A stretch of 25,594 nucleotides of DNA from an uncultured Bacillota bacterium (GTDB taxonomy: Bacteria > Bacillota > Dehalobacteriia > UBA7702): contig CACXDX010000062.1 of assembly GCA_902766525.1 (NCBI GenBank), positions 1 through 25,594 of the forward strand, read 5' to 3'. The notes beneath the pieces were generated by a model, which was not told where the DNA came from, ran no database searches, and was given only the letters and a program-made list of their open reading frames with translations. A program made the position numbers and the translations under genes. Positions 7,155 through 14,506 of the stretch are shown in pieces. Every line of letters starts with the position of its first letter. The stretch's first letter is position 1.

Positions 7155-8831
7155 ATGGCAAAAAGATTTGATTTTGTTACCATTATCTTCAGTATCATTT
7201 TCATGGCTGCGCTGGTTATTCTGACGATTACTTCGCCGGATACGTTCGTTGGCGGACTCGGCGCGGCGAAAAGCTGGGTTATTTACCACTTTGCCTGGAT
7301 CTTCATCATTATTGTCGCAGCTATCACAGTTTACTGCTTCTGGCTGGCATTCTCCAAATACGGCAACATCCGTATGGGGAGATGCAAACCGGAATACGGT
7401 TGGTTCGGTTATGCCGCCATGGTGTTCTGCGCTGCGATGGGTTCCTGCATGATCTTCTGGCCCTCGATCGAATACGGGCAATACATCATTTGGACAGATG
7501 TGTGGCCATTTGACTGGGGTGCCAATGAAATGGCCCGTTATGCGTTGTCCTACAGTTATTTCCACTGGGGCATTTGCGCCTGGGCTGTTTACGCCATCGG
7601 CATTATTCCTATCGGCTATCGTTACTTTGTCCGTAAAAAACCGGGTCTCACCCTTCAGGGCGGCTGCGAAGGCGTCTTTGGAGAAAAACTTGCCAACGGC
7701 TGGCTCGGTACCATCATCAACATCATCTTCATCTTCGGTATTTTGGGTGGTTTGACCATTACCTACGGAACCGGGATTCCGATGTTGGCCAACTTCCTCC
7801 ATGTTGTGGCCGGAACTCCCGAAACCTTCCTGGTGAATGTACTCATTATCGCATTCCTCACCGCGCTGTTTACCTGGAGCGCCTGGTCCGGGATCGCCAA
7901 GGGCATTCTGAACCTTTCCAGACTCTGCATTTGGGTCAGTGCTGTAATGCTGCTGCTCATCCTTGTTTTGGGTGATACCGGCTACATCATCAATGAATCC
8001 GTTGAATCTCTGGGCTATATGTTCCAGAACTTCTTCTCCATGACCTTTAACCTCGGCGCCGGTGTGGAAGGCTCGAACTTTGCCGCCGAATGGACCGTCT
8101 TCTACTGGGCATGGTGGCTCGGTCTGGCCCCCGTTATGTGGATCTTTATTGCGAAGTGCTCCAAAGGGCGTTCCGTCCGCAACATTATCCTCACCGTTAT
8201 CGGTGCCGGTTTTGTTGCCGACGTTCTCTTCTTCGGTGTCATTTCCAGCAACGGTCTCAGCCTCTATCAGGGCGGCTTTGATTTCACGACTCTCGGAGGC
8301 GGGAACACGCCTTTGGATGCGTACTACAACACTTGGGATAACTTCACCTTCATTTCCGATACGATGATGGCCACGCTTACCGCGCCGAAACTGGTTATCG
8401 CGGTTTGGTTCATCGGTACCTTTATCCTGTTGGTAACGACGATGGACTCCTCGGCTTATACCATGGCCGCCGCTACTCAGAGAAATGTCGGCGTCAATGC
8501 CGACCCGGTCAAACCTTTGCGTCTGTTCTGGGCCTGCATGCTCTCGATTTCTCCTCTCTGCATTTTGGGCGCCGGCGCCGGGACATCAAGCTGCACGGCA
8601 GTGGTTGTGCTTACGTCGATTCCCGTTATGATCCTGGTGGTCATTGCCATTGTCGGTTCCACCAAATGGATGTTGGATGACTTTAAAGATATGAGCGCTG
8701 CTGAAATTCGCGCATTCTTCGAAACCGAGGAAGAAAAAGAAAAGAGCAGAATCGCTCACGACAAAGTATTGGAAACATTGAACTCCGGTCTTGCCGAAGA
8801 TCAAAAAGAAGCTGCTGCCGAAGGGAAATAA
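7155..8831 (+). CDS. BCCT-family transporter, divergent subtype
   Basis: A 558-residue betaine/carnitine/choline transporter-family membrane protein with about twelve helices. The family signature WTVFYWAWW is at residues 313-321. The start ATG at 7155 is chosen because GGAGG (7142-7146) lies just before it; the ATG at 7140 overlaps that ribosome site. Unusual points: the glycine-rich helix-3 segment (GxGxG...FWGxxEP in BetP-like members and in the operon 2 paralogue) reads AAMGSCMIFWPSIEYG at about 93-108, and the usual ARISKGR reads AKCSKGR. These changes suggest altered ion coupling or substrate. Lying in the tri/dimethylamine operon, it may import methylamines or a precursor quaternary amine. 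A charged C-terminal tail extends into the cytoplasm. Confidence 0.92.
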   Translation: MAKRFDFVTIIFSIIFMAALVILTITSPDTFVGGLGAAKSWVIYHFAWIFIIIVAAITVYCFWLAFSKYGNIRMGRCKPEYGWFGYAAMVFCAAMGSCMIFWPSIEYGQYIIWTDVWPFDWGANEMARYALSYSYFHWGICAWAVYAIGIIPIGYRYFVRKKPGLTLQGGCEGVFGEKLANGWLGTIINIIFIFGILGGLTITYGTGIPMLANFLHVVAGTPETFLVNVLIIAFLTALFTWSAWSGIAKGILNLSRLCIWVSAVMLLLILVLGDTGYIINESVESLGYMFQNFFSMTFNLGAGVEGSNFAAEWTVFYWAWWLGLAPVMWIFIAKCSKGRSVRNIILTVIGAGFVADVLFFGVISSNGLSLYQGGFDFTTLGGGNTPLDAYYNTWDNFTFISDTMMATLTAPKLVIAVWFIGTFILLVTTMDSSAYTMAAATQRNVGVNADPVKPLRLFWACMLSISPLCILGAGAGTSSCTAVVVLTSIPVMILVVIAIVGSTKWMLDDFKDMSAAEIRAFFETEEEKEKSRIAHDKVLETLNSGLAEDQKEAAAEGK

Positions 8832-8881
8832 ATCATCGCTTCCTACGATAATCGCATCTTTCGTTTAATGTCTTCTTTTCG

Positions 8882-8910
8882 GGGAGGGTGCCCTGTCCCG
8901 GCATCCTCCC
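8882..8910 (+). other. Hairpin between the BCCT and APC transporter genes
   Basis: GGGAGGGTGCC (8882-8892) pairs with GGCATCCTCCC (8900-8910) with one G-U pair and a seven-base loop. It is followed by TTGAATTTTA, a weak U-tract, so partial termination before the APC gene is plausible. Confidence 0.55.
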
Positions 8911-8958
8911 TTGAATTTTACCCATTGCATCGTTGAATATTTATAGTGAGGAAGAAAA

Positions 8959-10431
8959 ATGAGTAATATTCCACAGAAAAAAGGCGTTGGGGCCATTGAT
9001 TTCTTTTGTCTCGGGTTCGGTGCCATCGTCGGAGTCGGCTGGGCGGTTGCCATCAACAGCTGGATGACCAGCTGCGGCGGCCCGGTTCCCGCAGCGGTAG
9101 GGTATCTCGCGGCATTGATCATGATGATTCCCATCGCGCTCTGTTACTGCGAGCTTGTTCCGATGCTCCCTGTTGCCGGCGGAGGTATGGCATTTTCCTT
9201 TAAGGCCTTCGGCGATAAGATAGCGATTATTTCCGGGTGGACAGCTTTCGGCGCGTTTGTTGCGATCATTCCATGGGAAGCGATCCAGATCACAGATGTT
9301 CTCGGTTATCTGATTCCCGGGATCAAAGCGGGAGCACCTCTGTATAATTGTTATGGTTCCGATATCTATCTCGTTACTATCATTATCGGTACGGTATGCT
9401 CTTTGCTTTTGTTTGCCTTAAATATGAGAGGGTTATCCGCCGCCGCTTTTGTTCAGAAGATCCTCTGTTTCGTCTTGGTCGGGGCGGGTCTGATCGGTGC
9501 CATTGCCGCACTGATCGGCGGCAGCATGTCCAATCTGGAACCGATCTATGATGTATCGAATCCGGAGATCTACGGACCGGGATTGAAAGAGGTCTCCCAT
9601 ACGACGATATTCGGCGGCGTCTTTGCGATCCTTGCTTCCGCACCCTTTTTCCTTGCCGGTTTTGAAACGATTCCCCAAGGTGTGGAGGAAGCCGGCGGTG
9701 ATATCAAATCCGTCGGTAAAACCGTTGCCTTATCGGTCGGTTTAGCCTGTATCTTTTATGCGGTATTACTTTTCTGCTTCGGCTTCGGCTGGCCCTGGCA
9801 GGAATTTGCGGGTATGGATCGTCCCGCCGCCGCTACGGTATTCTTAAGCATGTTCCCGGGACCTGCCGGAAAGGTTTTGTACTGGATGATCGTTATCGGT
9901 GCCATTGCGGGTCTGTTCACCACTTGGAACGGTTTCTTCATGGCATCCGCCAATCTTCTGATGGGTATGTCCCGCGGTCGCTTGCTTCCCGCCATTTTTA
10001 AAAAACAAAATGCTAACGGGATCCCCGTGCCGGGACTTATTGTTTGTCTCGCGCTCTCTCTGCTGGGGCCGTTTTTGGGACCGAATCTGATCGATTCCAT
10101 TACCTGCTTCTCCGCAACGGCATTTGTTGTGAGCTGGGCTATCACCGGATGGTCACTGGTAAAATTGAGATACAGTCATCCCGAAATCGAAAGACCTTAC
10201 AAAATTCCGGGCGGCATCGCCATGGGTTATTTTGCGGCGATCATTTCCACGCTCGTTCTTATCTGCATGTTTATCCCCGCCAGTCCCTTTTTCTCGGGAT
10301 CTCTTGCCATTAAAATGTTTGTGGGCTGGATGATAATCGGGCTTTTGCTCTACCTTGCCTCTATCGGTCAGCGCAAAGGGCTCAATAGGGAGCAGCTGGA
10401 AGAAGGTGTTTTCGGTCGTTTGAAAAAATAA
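8959..10431 (+). CDS. APC-superfamily amino acid/amine permease
   Basis: A 490-residue secondary transporter with about twelve hydrophobic helices. Helix 1 carries the unwound glycine segment GAIVGVGW (about 21-28) typical of APC/LeuT-fold carriers, and the helix 2-3 region reads CELVPMLPVAGGGMAFSFKAFG, a common APC pattern (acidic residue followed by PVAGG). It is the last gene of operon 1, preceded by GAGGAAG and followed by a good intrinsic terminator. The substrate could be an amino acid or small amine (for example the monomethylamine or ammonium end-product side of the pathway). This is inferred from context only; the family is too broad to decide. Confidence 0.88.
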   Translation: MSNIPQKKGVGAIDFFCLGFGAIVGVGWAVAINSWMTSCGGPVPAAVGYLAALIMMIPIALCYCELVPMLPVAGGGMAFSFKAFGDKIAIISGWTAFGAFVAIIPWEAIQITDVLGYLIPGIKAGAPLYNCYGSDIYLVTIIIGTVCSLLLFALNMRGLSAAAFVQKILCFVLVGAGLIGAIAALIGGSMSNLEPIYDVSNPEIYGPGLKEVSHTTIFGGVFAILASAPFFLAGFETIPQGVEEAGGDIKSVGKTVALSVGLACIFYAVLLFCFGFGWPWQEFAGMDRPAAATVFLSMFPGPAGKVLYWMIVIGAIAGLFTTWNGFFMASANLLMGMSRGRLLPAIFKKQNANGIPVPGLIVCLALSLLGPFLGPNLIDSITCFSATAFVVSWAITGWSLVKLRYSHPEIERPYKIPGGIAMGYFAAIISTLVLICMFIPASPFFSGSLAIKMFVGWMIIGLLLYLASIGQRKGLNREQLEEGVFGRLKK

Positions 10432-10454
10432 TCAAAAAAGATTATACGGAAATC

Positions 10455-10487
10455 AAAAAAGGATGATCGCATGGTCATCCTTTTTTT
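10455..10487 (+). terminator. Rho-independent terminator of operon 1
   Basis: AAAAAAGGATGA (10455-10466), loop of eight bases, TCATCC (10475-10480) followed by seven T (10481-10487). The A-run before and T-run after extend the stem. It lies 24 bases after the permease stop codon. Confidence 0.9.
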
Positions 10488-10490
10488 ATA

Positions 10491-10519
10491 TTGAACGTGA
10501 TGCGCAAATTTTGTATAAT
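10491..10519 (+). promoter_or_regulatory. Sigma-70-type promoter for the aldolase-family gene
   Basis: TTGAAC (10491-10496) and a perfect TATAAT (10514-10519) are separated by exactly 17 bases. It lies immediately after the operon 1 terminator. The predicted start is near 10526, leaving a leader of about 255 nt before the ATG at 10781. Confidence 0.7.
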
Positions 10520-10525
10520 AAAAGT

Positions 10526-10780
10526 GAAAAACGGAAATGATTACCGAGGCCGCCTTGATGCATCATTATCCGCGGCAAAATTAAATACGATGTAAAGGTC
10601 GATCCTGACCTGTGTTTTATTATATGCTCCGTAGTTTTCCCGATAATAAAAAAAGGATTCGAAACCGGAATCATTCGTGTGTCATGGTGAGATAAAAACC
10701 TTTGCGGAATATTGTTGCGGCAGGATGGATCTCGAAAGAATAATATTAAATGAAAATTTGAGCTGCTCGGGAGGTTTGTC
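10526..10780 (+). other. About 255-nt untranslated leader, no recognised element
   Basis: No convincing gene in either strand. It holds a small hairpin AGGTC-GATCCT-GACCT (10596-10611) followed by a T-rich stretch, and a GATTC/GAATC dyad near 10651-10667. I recognise no riboswitch family. The length suggests a regulatory leader if the promoter at 10491 is real, but a second promoter closer to the gene cannot be excluded. Confidence 0.4.
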
Positions 10781-11674
10781 ATGAAGAAAAAATCAGTGAT
10801 TTTCAAGGGTGTTTTCCCCGCGTTGGTTACGCCCTTTGATGACGAAGGAAAACTCGACGCGGAAGGGTTGAAACATAATGTGCGCCGCTTCATGGAAGCC
10901 GGTTGTGCCGGCGTTGCCTGGAGTGGATCTACCGGGGAGCATCCGTTATTGACTGCAGACGAGCGCATTGAAGGGATTCACCTCTGCCGGGAAGCGATGG
11001 GACCGGATGGATTTGTTATCGCCGGCGCGGGAGCACGCTCCACCGCGGAAACATTGGTGTTGGTTAGGGATGTAAAAGAAGCCGGCGCCGATGCGGCGCT
11101 GGTGCTTTCTCCCATCGGCGGTACCACCGATGACGGTATGGTGCGTCATTTTGAGATATTGAGTGAGGTCGGACTTCCTTTGATCCTTTACAACTATCCG
11201 GCTGCGACGGGCATTGATATTTCTTTTGAACTGTTTACCCGTTTGATCGAGATCGAAAATGTTGTCGGCATCAAAGACACTTCCGGAAATCTGCCTCTGC
11301 TGGCAAAGATTTTCTCTTGCTTCGGAACGGAGGATATATCCGTTTTTACCGGCTGTGACGATTTGATCCTGCCTGCCTATGCCGTCGGTGTGCGTGCGGT
11401 GATTTTGGCTATGGCCAATGTTGCTCCGAAGCAGATCGTTGCGATGGAGGATCATTTGAACGGAGGCAGATTGGCAGAGGCGCGGGAAATATATTGGCGG
11501 CTCGCGCATTTGATTGACGTTCTTTGTCCCGCCGATAATTTCCCCGCGGCATTGAAGAAGGCCCTTGAAATTCTCGGCCTGAGTGCGGGAGCACCGAGAC
11601 TTCCCATTCTTCCCGCTGATGAGGAAACCACTGCCGAGGTTAAAAAAGCGCTGAAAGAAGCTGGATTGATTTGA
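10781..11674 (+). CDS. DapA/NanA-superfamily class I aldolase-type lyase
   Basis: A 297-residue TIM-barrel enzyme of the dihydrodipicolinate synthase/N-acetylneuraminate lyase superfamily, which forms a Schiff base with a 2-oxo acid. Landmarks: GSTGE (49-53), the catalytic tyrosine Tyr137 in YNYP, and the Schiff-base lysine Lys165 in GIKDTSG. DapA proper has an arginine five residues after the catalytic tyrosine (YNVPSRTG) to bind the aspartate-semialdehyde carboxylate; here the site is Ala142 (YNYPAATG). That argues against lysine biosynthesis and for a different 2-oxo acid, such as a sugar acid or hydroxyproline-type substrate. The start follows GGGAGGT. It has its own promoter and leader and is followed after 57 bases by a membrane protein. 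No link to methylamine metabolism is shown. Confidence 0.9.
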   Translation: MKKKSVIFKGVFPALVTPFDDEGKLDAEGLKHNVRRFMEAGCAGVAWSGSTGEHPLLTADERIEGIHLCREAMGPDGFVIAGAGARSTAETLVLVRDVKEAGADAALVLSPIGGTTDDGMVRHFEILSEVGLPLILYNYPAATGIDISFELFTRLIEIENVVGIKDTSGNLPLLAKIFSCFGTEDISVFTGCDDLILPAYAVGVRAVILAMANVAPKQIVAMEDHLNGGRLAEAREIYWRLAHLIDVLCPADNFPAALKKALEILGLSAGAPRLPILPADEETTAEVKKALKEAGLI

Positions 11675-11731
11675 CAAGTTGCGTGATCGGAGAATGAACG
11701 CTCTTCTTTGTTGATAAGAAAGGGAAAAAGG

Positions 11732-12484
11732 ATGATGGCATATTTCTGGAAGCAATATGAAGAGCTGCCGGCGGGGATCGGCTACGGACGATTCGGTTTA
11801 CAGCATTTCATGACACTGTTCGTGCTTTTTCTTTTGATTACCGCGGCGCTGATTATTTTTGAGAAACAGGATGAGAAGCTGCGGCAGCGTATTCTTGCCG
11901 TCATTCCTCCTCTGATGATCCTGTTGGAATGCGTAAAGGCTTCTTTCTTGCTGTATAAGGGATGTTTCGGCGTCGGCTATCTGCCGCTTCACCTCTGCAG
12001 TCTGGGGATTTTCGTTTTTCTGGCCGCTTCCCTTTCCCCATCACTGCGCCGGAAAAAGATTTTCGGGGAGATTGCGGTGACGCTGATCCTGCCGGGATCG
12101 ATCGCCGCCTTGATTTTTCCCGATTGGGCTCATCTCTATCCCGTATGGAATTTTTTGAACCTCTATGGCTATCTTTACCACGGACTGCTGGTACTGTATC
12201 CCTTGATGATGCTGCGCGCAGGTCAAACGGATATTCAAATTCGTCATATTCATTACGATTTTTTGTTTCTTCTCTGTGTTGTGCCGCCGGTCTACCTCTT
12301 TGATAAGGTCTTTGATTGCAATTATATGTTTGTTAATTGGCCGCCGCGGGGTACGCCGCTGGCATGGATCGCACAAATCACGGGAGACAGTCTGTACCTT
12401 CTCGGTTACGCGCTCTTCGCCGCTGCGGTAATCGCTGGGATCTATCTGATGATTTGGATTTGCCGAAAGATGCGAAGAATGTAG
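11732..12484 (+). CDS. YwaF/TIGR02206-family integral membrane protein, TAG stop
   Basis: About 250 residues with about seven hydrophobic helices. It carries the family pattern of a His-containing helix LPLHLCSLGIF near the middle and YLYHGLLVLYPL after it. The function of the family is unknown. Start: ATG at 11732 (or the adjacent ATG at 11735), preceded by AAAGGGAAAAAGG; the TTG further upstream is not needed. The gene ends on TAG (12482-12484), the only TAG stop among the complete genes here. In the same frame a TGA follows seven codons later (12503-12505), so pyrrolysine readthrough would add only a short tail (O-T-G-R-F-D-A). It is convergent with the minus-strand activator across a shared terminator. 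Confidence 0.85.
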   Translation: MMAYFWKQYEELPAGIGYGRFGLQHFMTLFVLFLLITAALIIFEKQDEKLRQRILAVIPPLMILLECVKASFLLYKGCFGVGYLPLHLCSLGIFVFLAASLSPSLRRKKIFGEIAVTLILPGSIAALIFPDWAHLYPVWNFLNLYGYLYHGLLVLYPLMMLRAGQTDIQIRHIHYDFLFLLCVVPPVYLFDKVFDCNYMFVNWPPRGTPLAWIAQITGDSLYLLGYALFAAAVIAGIYLMIWICRKMRRM

Positions 12485-12504
12485 ACAGGACGTTTTGATG
12501 CATG

Positions 12505-12535
12505 AAAAAAGATCAGGTTGCTGCCTGATCTTTTT
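12505..12535. terminator. Bidirectional terminator between convergent units
   Basis: A-run (12505-12510), GATCAGG (12511-12517), loop TTGCTG, CCTGATC (12524-12530), T-run (12531-12535). Each strand has a stem followed by a U-tract. It serves the TIGR02206 gene on + and the activator of operon 2 on -, whose stop codon overlaps the T-run. Confidence 0.9.
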
Positions 12536-14243
12536 ATGTTTTTATGTTTTTTCCTTTTATGCCGAATTTTTTCATTCGATATTGCATATTTTGGCGGCTG
12601 ATACCGAGGAGCTTTCCGGCACGGGAAATATTGCCGCTGCTTTCTTCGAGCGCGTCGATGATCATTTGTTGTTCAATCTCGGCGAGCGTGCCGTTCAGAT
12701 CCTTTTTTTTGTGCTCAACGCAGTAAAAATTCTGTCGATATTGGCTTCCGTCGGGAGGTGTCCGCATAGTAAGAGGAAGATGCTGGATATCGAGAATCTT
12801 TTCATCATCGAGCATCGCTACGGAACTTTCAACGACATGTTCCAGTTCCCGTACGTTTCCGGGCCAAGAGTGGTCATATAGGGCCTGCATGAAGTCTTTG
12901 GACATATCCAGGTCCAAATGGCAGTAGATCCTGCCGTAATATTTCAAAAAATGACGGGTCAGATCAATAATATCTTCACCGCGTTCCCGCAGAGGCGGGA
13001 TTTCGATGGAGATGACAACCAAACGATAATACAGATCTTCTCGGATGGTTCCTTCTTTGACACACTGAATGGGCTCCTTGTTGCAGGAACTGATAATTCT
13101 GCAATTGATGGGACGTTCAACGGAGTCCCCCAAACGGCGTACAACTTTTTCCTGCAGAACTCTTAAAATTTTTGTTTGAAGTCGAATAGGCATCGAATTA
13201 ACTTCGTCTAAAAATAATGTGCCGTTTCCCGCTTGTTCAAACAGGCCGATATTGTTTTTTGCATCGGTATACGACCCTTTTACCGTCCCGAAAAGGATAC
13301 TTTCCAGCAGTTGTTCGGGAATGCTTGCGCAATTGATTGCAACGAAGGGGGTTGAGGGATCGCTGTCGCAGCTGCCGTTATGGATGCTTTGAGCAAACAA
13401 TTCTTTTCCCGTTCCGGTCTCACCGTAGATCATGACCGGAGCTCGGCTTCGTGTGGAACGAACGGCCTTTTCAATAGCATTCTTAATCTGAGAACTGTTG
13501 CCGAGAATATCATTGAAATGAAAGTGCGCGCCGTTGCTGCCGGAGGAATCTCTGTTCACTGCGGTATAATATTTCATTACATTTTCCAACAGCTGTCTTG
13601 TGGTCGTTACGTTTCTGCTGATGGACGCTACTTTCACCAATCGATCGTTGATGAAAATGGGATAAGTTGTTGACAGAGTATTGATATGTTTTCCGTTGAT
13701 AATGTAGTCAAGATTGACGTTCCACAGTGTTTCTTTCGTTCTCAAAACGGTCAGCTGTTCACTGTTTTCTTCTGTTGTATGATAGGCTTCGGCGATGCTC
13801 TTTCCGATGACCTTTTCTCTGCTTCGACCTTCCATTTTTTCCAAAAAGCTGTTGAATACTTCAATGGTTCCGTCGCGATTGGAAATCAAAATTCCCGCAT
13901 TGATAAGATCGAAAATCTGTTTGTCACTGTTGAGTTGGTCGCACAGTTCTTCTTCGGCGGAGATATCTCTGAAGTAAAAAATGTCATAACCATGATCGGC
14001 ATGCACTTTCCGCATCAGGATCGCTTTGTGATCGAGGTTGATTTTTGCAGACTTTTCATCGATATATTTCAGGGAAAGCATGGGAATATCCCGTTCGGAA
14101 AGGGATTCGGAAAAATCGATATCTTTAAAAAGACCTTCGATCCGTTTATTGTGATATACAATTTTTTTGTCCCGATTTGTGATGATGATACCGTCCTCAC
14201 AGTGGTCCGGAACGGAGATCCACACAGAATGATCGTTTATCAT
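12534..14243 (-). CDS. Two-PAS sigma-54-dependent activator (RocR-like)
   Basis: About 569 residues. Order: two PAS-type sensor regions (about 5-105 and 110-225), a central AAA+ domain with Walker A GETGTGKE, Walker B GTLFLDEV, WPGNVREL, and a C-terminal Fis-type helix-turn-helix (NISRAGKLLGISRQNMQYRMKK). The sigma-54 contact loop, usually GAFTGA, reads GSYTDA. Start choice: the first ATG (14255) directly precedes AGGAG, which is then the ribosome site for the ATG at 14243, so translation starts at the second ATG. It is the last gene downstream of operon 2, in the same direction, after a 263-base gap with a long inverted repeat. The PAS domains suggest direct sensing of a small ligand, perhaps the quaternary amine. 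It is a strong candidate activator of the 21182-21197 promoter, and possibly also of operon 1. Confidence 0.94.
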   Translation of the reverse strand: MINDHSVWISVPDHCEDGIIITNRDKKIVYHNKRIEGLFKDIDFSESLSERDIPMLSLKYIDEKSAKINLDHKAILMRKVHADHGYDIFYFRDISAEEELCDQLNSDKQIFDLINAGILISNRDGTIEVFNSFLEKMEGRSREKVIGKSIAEAYHTTEENSEQLTVLRTKETLWNVNLDYIINGKHINTLSTTYPIFINDRLVKVASISRNVTTTRQLLENVMKYYTAVNRDSSGSNGAHFHFNDILGNSSQIKNAIEKAVRSTRSRAPVMIYGETGTGKELFAQSIHNGSCDSDPSTPFVAINCASIPEQLLESILFGTVKGSYTDAKNNIGLFEQAGNGTLFLDEVNSMPIRLQTKILRVLQEKVVRRLGDSVERPINCRIISSCNKEPIQCVKEGTIREDLYYRLVVISIEIPPLRERGEDIIDLTRHFLKYYGRIYCHLDLDMSKDFMQALYDHSWPGNVRELEHVVESSVAMLDDEKILDIQHLPLTMRTPPDGSQYRQNFYCVEHKKKDLNGTLAEIEQQMIIDALEESSGNISRAGKLLGISRQNMQYRMKKFGIKGKNIKT

Positions 14244-14366
14244 TATACTCCTCATCCTTTTTGAGATTCAAAGTACTTTTTCATGTACCATACTGATCGG
14301 CGAATGATTCTTACGGAAAGATTTCTCAACAAATAATTCTCTTTTTCTTAAAAGAATCCTGTTAAA

Positions 14367-14479
14367 AAAATGTTTCAAAATTCCCGTGCGCTGATAAACG
14401 GTATTTTCAGAGGGGAAGTCTGCAATAGAAAGCAATGTTTTTTGTGTTCTCATCGCAGCGGGAATTTTTGAAACATTTT
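14367..14479. repeat. 20-bp inverted repeat flanking a 72-base spacer
   Basis: AAAATGTTTCAAAATTCCCG (14367-14386) recurs in inverted orientation at 14459-14479 with a single extra T. It lies between the last methyltransferase gene of operon 2 and the activator gene. Possible roles: a stem at the 3' end of the operon 2 mRNA, a paired operator, or the termini of a small non-autonomous element. No coding sequence lies inside it, and no target-site duplication was found by eye. Confidence 0.75.
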
Positions 14480-14506
14480 ATGCATTATTTTTTTTCGGGA
14501 AATTGC

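Noticed and set aside
10486..10968. A 160-codon minus-strand frame overlapping the leader and start of the aldolase gene
   Set aside because: No ribosome site or domain; it overlaps the operon 1 terminator side, the sigma-70 promoter and a certain plus-strand gene.
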